Below the pieces are notes generated by a model that was not told the origin of the DNA, made no database searches, and saw nothing but the letters and a program-made list of their open reading frames with translations. Shown here in pieces: positions 62,179 through 64,000 of a DNA stretch of 64,000 nt (position 1 is its first letter; the number at the start of each line of letters is the position of its first letter). The translations under genes were made by a program, and so were the position numbers. The DNA comes from Kribbella sp. NBC_01245 (lineage in GTDB: Bacteria; Actinomycetota; Actinomycetes; Propionibacteriales; Kribbellaceae), in NCBI RefSeq assembly GCF_036226525.1, contig NZ_CP108487.1:2046001-2110000 (forward strand). The letters are read 5' to 3'.

Positions 62179-62993
62179 CCTCGTTCCTGGACCTCCACGC
62201 CAGCGGTGGGCTGCTGATGCCGAACGCCTGGGATGCGGGCAGCGCCATCGTGCTCGCCGAGGCGGGATTCGCCGCGCTGGCCACCACCAGCGCGGGTATC
62301 GCCTTCTCCCTCGGGAAGGGCGATCACGCCAAGCCGGATGGCGCTCCCTCGGTATCGCGCGACGAGATGTTCGACCGCATCCGCCAGATCACCTCGGCTG
62401 TCGACGTGCCCGTCAACGGCGACCTTGAAAACGGGTACGGCGCTGCGCCCTCGGCCGTCGCGGACACGGTCCGCCTCGCGGTGGAAGCCGGTCTGGCCGG
62501 TGGCAACATCGAGGACTTCGACGGATCCGGCCTGTACGACGACGGGCTGGCCGCCGAACGAATCGCGGCCGCGCGGGAGGCCGCCGGCGCCGACTTCGTG
62601 CTCACGGCCCGGACCGACGGCCAACTGGTGGGAGCGCCAGAGGGCCTCGCCGGATCCATCCGCCGCGCAAACGTCTATCGCGCCGCAGGTGCCGACTGCC
62701 TGTTCGTCCCGGGCGTCAACGATCTCGACAGCATCACCACACTGGTCCGTGAGATCGACGGCCCGCTCAACGTCGTACTGGGCCTCGGAAGCACCGACCT
62801 CACCGTCTCCGCCCTGCGGGAGGCCGGCGTGGCCCGGATGAGCCTCGGCGGCAGCATCGCCCGGGCCGCCCTCGGCTTCATCCGCGACAGCGCCCGCGAA
62901 CTACTCGACCAGGGCACGCTCGGCTTCGCGACCCGACAGATCCCCCAAGGCGACCTCAACACCCTCTTCGCCAACCGCGCCCAGCGGCCTTAG
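62175..62993 (+). CDS. Isocitrate lyase/PEP mutase family protein
   Basis: A 272-residue alpha/beta-barrel. The Mg-binding region is VPVNGDLENGYG (about 75-86) and NIEDFDGSGLYDD. The N-terminal PNAWDAGSAIVLAEAGFAALAT motif places it with the small PEP mutase/isocitrate lyase-like enzymes of unclear substrate, which include carboxyvinyl-carboxyphosphonate mutase and 2-methylisocitrate lyase relatives. It is translationally coupled to pgl by ATGA. Its last 93 bp are overlapped by the convergent membrane protein gene. Confidence 0.88.
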   Translation: MTSFLDLHASGGLLMPNAWDAGSAIVLAEAGFAALATTSAGIAFSLGKGDHAKPDGAPSVSRDEMFDRIRQITSAVDVPVNGDLENGYGAAPSAVADTVRLAVEAGLAGGNIEDFDGSGLYDDGLAAERIAAAREAAGADFVLTARTDGQLVGAPEGLAGSIRRANVYRAAGADCLFVPGVNDLDSITTLVREIDGPLNVVLGLGSTDLTVSALREAGVARMSLGGSIARAALGFIRDSARELLDQGTLGFATRQIPQGDLNTLFANRAQRP

Positions 62994-63878
62994 GTGGCTT
63001 TGCGCGTGTAGGTGGTCGATGGCGGCGAGGATCGCGGCGATGCCGGTTAGCAGGCCGACGAGTGTGGCGGCCAAGGCCGTCAGCCGTAGTACGTCACCCT
63101 CGGGCTCGATCAAGAGGTCGAACAGGCCTGACGCGAAGAGGAAGCCTGTGCCAACCCAGGCGCCTGCCAGGGAGAACCACGTCGAGCGGCCGTGCACGAA
63201 GACCAGAAGGCTCACGGCACCAGCAACGGCTATCAGCGCCCGCACCAGGTAGAACGTCTTCTGAGCGGCAGTCTCCACCGCTGTCGGTTGCCCGCCCAAC
63301 TGGCCGCCAGTAACCGCCCACGCGATCTGCATCCCCGCGAAGCCAGTGGCAACAACAGCTCCCGCCTTGGCGATCAGTAGCTGCAAGTCGTGCGTCGCTC
63401 CCCTACGGAGCTCAGTGGTCTCGAACAGCGCGGCCCAGCGATCCCGTGCGTACAAGGCGAAGGCAATCGTCAGACCGACTGCCTGCAAGGTGAAACCGCC
63501 ATAGACGACTGCGAAGACCCACCCATCCAACGTGGCTCCACTAGCGGCCGGTGATCCCCCAACGATGAGCTGGACCAGTACGCCGAGCGGCAACCCGAGC
63601 GCGATCGGCGCGAGCAGACCCGTACCAACCCACATCGGCACCAGCACCAGCCAGGCCGGGATCCGCCTGCCCCATCGATACGTGAACGCCAGCACGATCA
63701 CGATCGCGACCAGGTCCATCCCCATCGTCACTACGTTCGCCACCACGACCGACGACCGCGTCATTTGCTCGTCGGCACCACCGATACCACTGCCAAAGAT
63801 CCACGCCAGCTTCAACCCGACGTACGGCAAACAAGCCGCGATGGTCAGCCAACACGTCAAAACCCGAACTCTCGTCAT
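62901..63878 (-). CDS. Multi-pass membrane protein of unknown function
   Basis: About 325 residues with eight or nine predicted helices: TCWLTIAACLPYVGLKLAWI at the start, then about 50-70, 80-125, 130-160 and several to residue 280. The last 35 residues are cytoplasmic and acidic (GEEGVEVALGDLSGREAE). No family is recognised. The ATG at 63878 lies five bases after the stop of an upstream minus-strand gene (TGAGGGCATG), suggesting coupling; an ATG at 63926 with GGGAGAG upstream is an alternative. The 3' end overlaps the convergent gene by 93 bp. Confidence 0.72.
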   Translation of the reverse strand: MTRVRVLTCWLTIAACLPYVGLKLAWIFGSGIGGADEQMTRSSVVVANVVTMGMDLVAIVIVLAFTYRWGRRIPAWLVLVPMWVGTGLLAPIALGLPLGVLVQLIVGGSPAASGATLDGWVFAVVYGGFTLQAVGLTIAFALYARDRWAALFETTELRRGATHDLQLLIAKAGAVVATGFAGMQIAWAVTGGQLGGQPTAVETAAQKTFYLVRALIAVAGAVSLLVFVHGRSTWFSLAGAWVGTGFLFASGLFDLLIEPEGDVLRLTALAATLVGLLTGIAAILAAIDHLHAQSHLRPLGAVGEEGVEVALGDLSGREAERALVE

Positions 63879-63882
63879 GCCC

Positions 63883-64000
63883 TCACTCTGGCCCGCTTGG
63901 GATTCCGTCACCTCCCGCGCGAGCATGACCGCTCTCCCCCGCCCGAGTGACCCCGTAACCGGCCAACTCGATGGCCGCGTGAAGCTCGGCAAGCGTCTCT
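63883..64000 (-). CDS. C-terminal end of a gene continuing past the right edge
   Basis: The frame reads ETLAELHAAIELAGYGVTRA from the edge and ends at TGA 63885-63883, five bases before the membrane protein ATG. The helical, Leu/Ala/Glu-rich segment looks coding, and the tight TGAGGGCATG junction supports an operon. Too little is visible to name it. Confidence 0.4.
   Translation of the reverse strand, partial: ETLAELHAAIELAGYGVTRAGESGHARAGGDGIPSGPE

Noticed and set aside
1..64000. CRISPR array, tRNA or rRNA genes
   Set aside because: I saw no regularly spaced repeats and recognised no tRNA cloverleaf or rRNA sequence by eye; a tRNAscan or covariance search was not possible here.

Overview
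The window is high-GC DNA from an actinobacterium. The SUF order (sufR-B-D-Rieske-C-S-U-T), an actinobacterial SOS box, acVLRF1, a Tad pilus locus with LysM/BTAD protein, and the order sufR | ABC | ctaA ... ctaB | tkt-tal-pgi-zwf-opcA-pgl all fit Propionibacteriales (Kribbella/Nocardioides-like). That assignment is inference from gene content and order; no database search was run. I recognised no rRNA, tRNA, CRISPR array, transposase or integrase.

Layout. (1) 1-1508: SOS mutagenesis pair imuA'-imuB behind a perfect LexA palindrome, running off the left edge. (2) 1529-18476, all minus strand: a Tad/Flp pilus locus (cpaB-like, tadZ/cpaE-like, tadA, tadB, tadC, a 1711-residue fibronectin-type secreted protein, a Flp-like pilin, two TadE pseudopilins, a TadG-like protein, a lipoprotein, a secreted protein and a LysM/BTAD membrane protein). 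A perfect 34-bp inverted repeat lies between the TadG-like and lipoprotein genes. (3) 18663-26974: an APH-type phosphotransferase, then the SUF iron-sulfur operon on the minus strand, ending in acVLRF1 and driven by a leaderless SufR-controlled promoter. (4) 27100-29686: an ABC exporter and heme A synthase ctaA, both with leaderless-type promoters, then a cluster of hairpins.

(5) 29700-52413: an accessory block. It starts with a frameshifted ScyD/ScyE-type gene and a sigma factor fused to a membrane and extracytoplasmic tail. It continues with a surface-polysaccharide locus: Wzz-like protein, GT2, fused PssD/PssE glycosyltransferase, Tat-lipoprotein beta-helix protein, flippase, polymerase, CDP-alcohol phosphotransferase, cytidylyltransferase and undecaprenyl-phosphate sugar-1-phosphate transferase. 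Inside it are relics of an RHS protein and a GH16 enzyme, and a large fibrinogen-domain secreted protein. A LysR regulator, an atypical orphan response regulator and an M9 collagenase-type protease follow. The block ends at a second copy of the palindromic repeat.

(6) 52500-62993: ctaB, then divergently a tightly coupled pentose-phosphate operon (tkt-tal-pgi-zwf-opcA-pgl) plus an isocitrate-lyase/PEP-mutase family gene. The right edge holds a multi-pass membrane protein and the end of another minus-strand gene.

How it fits together: heme A and heme O synthesis, Fe-S assembly and NADPH-producing pentose-phosphate enzymes form a conserved core. In the remembered Mycobacterium tuberculosis order, ctaA and ctaB are only a few genes apart, so the roughly 23-kb surface block appears inserted into that core. 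The most unusual signals are the palindromic repeat family, the recurrent 'hexamer-N6-start codon' leaderless promoters, the membrane-fused sigma factor beside the polysaccharide genes, a possible 21-codon leader ORF before the collagenase, and a histone-H1-like lysine-rich tail on OpcA.
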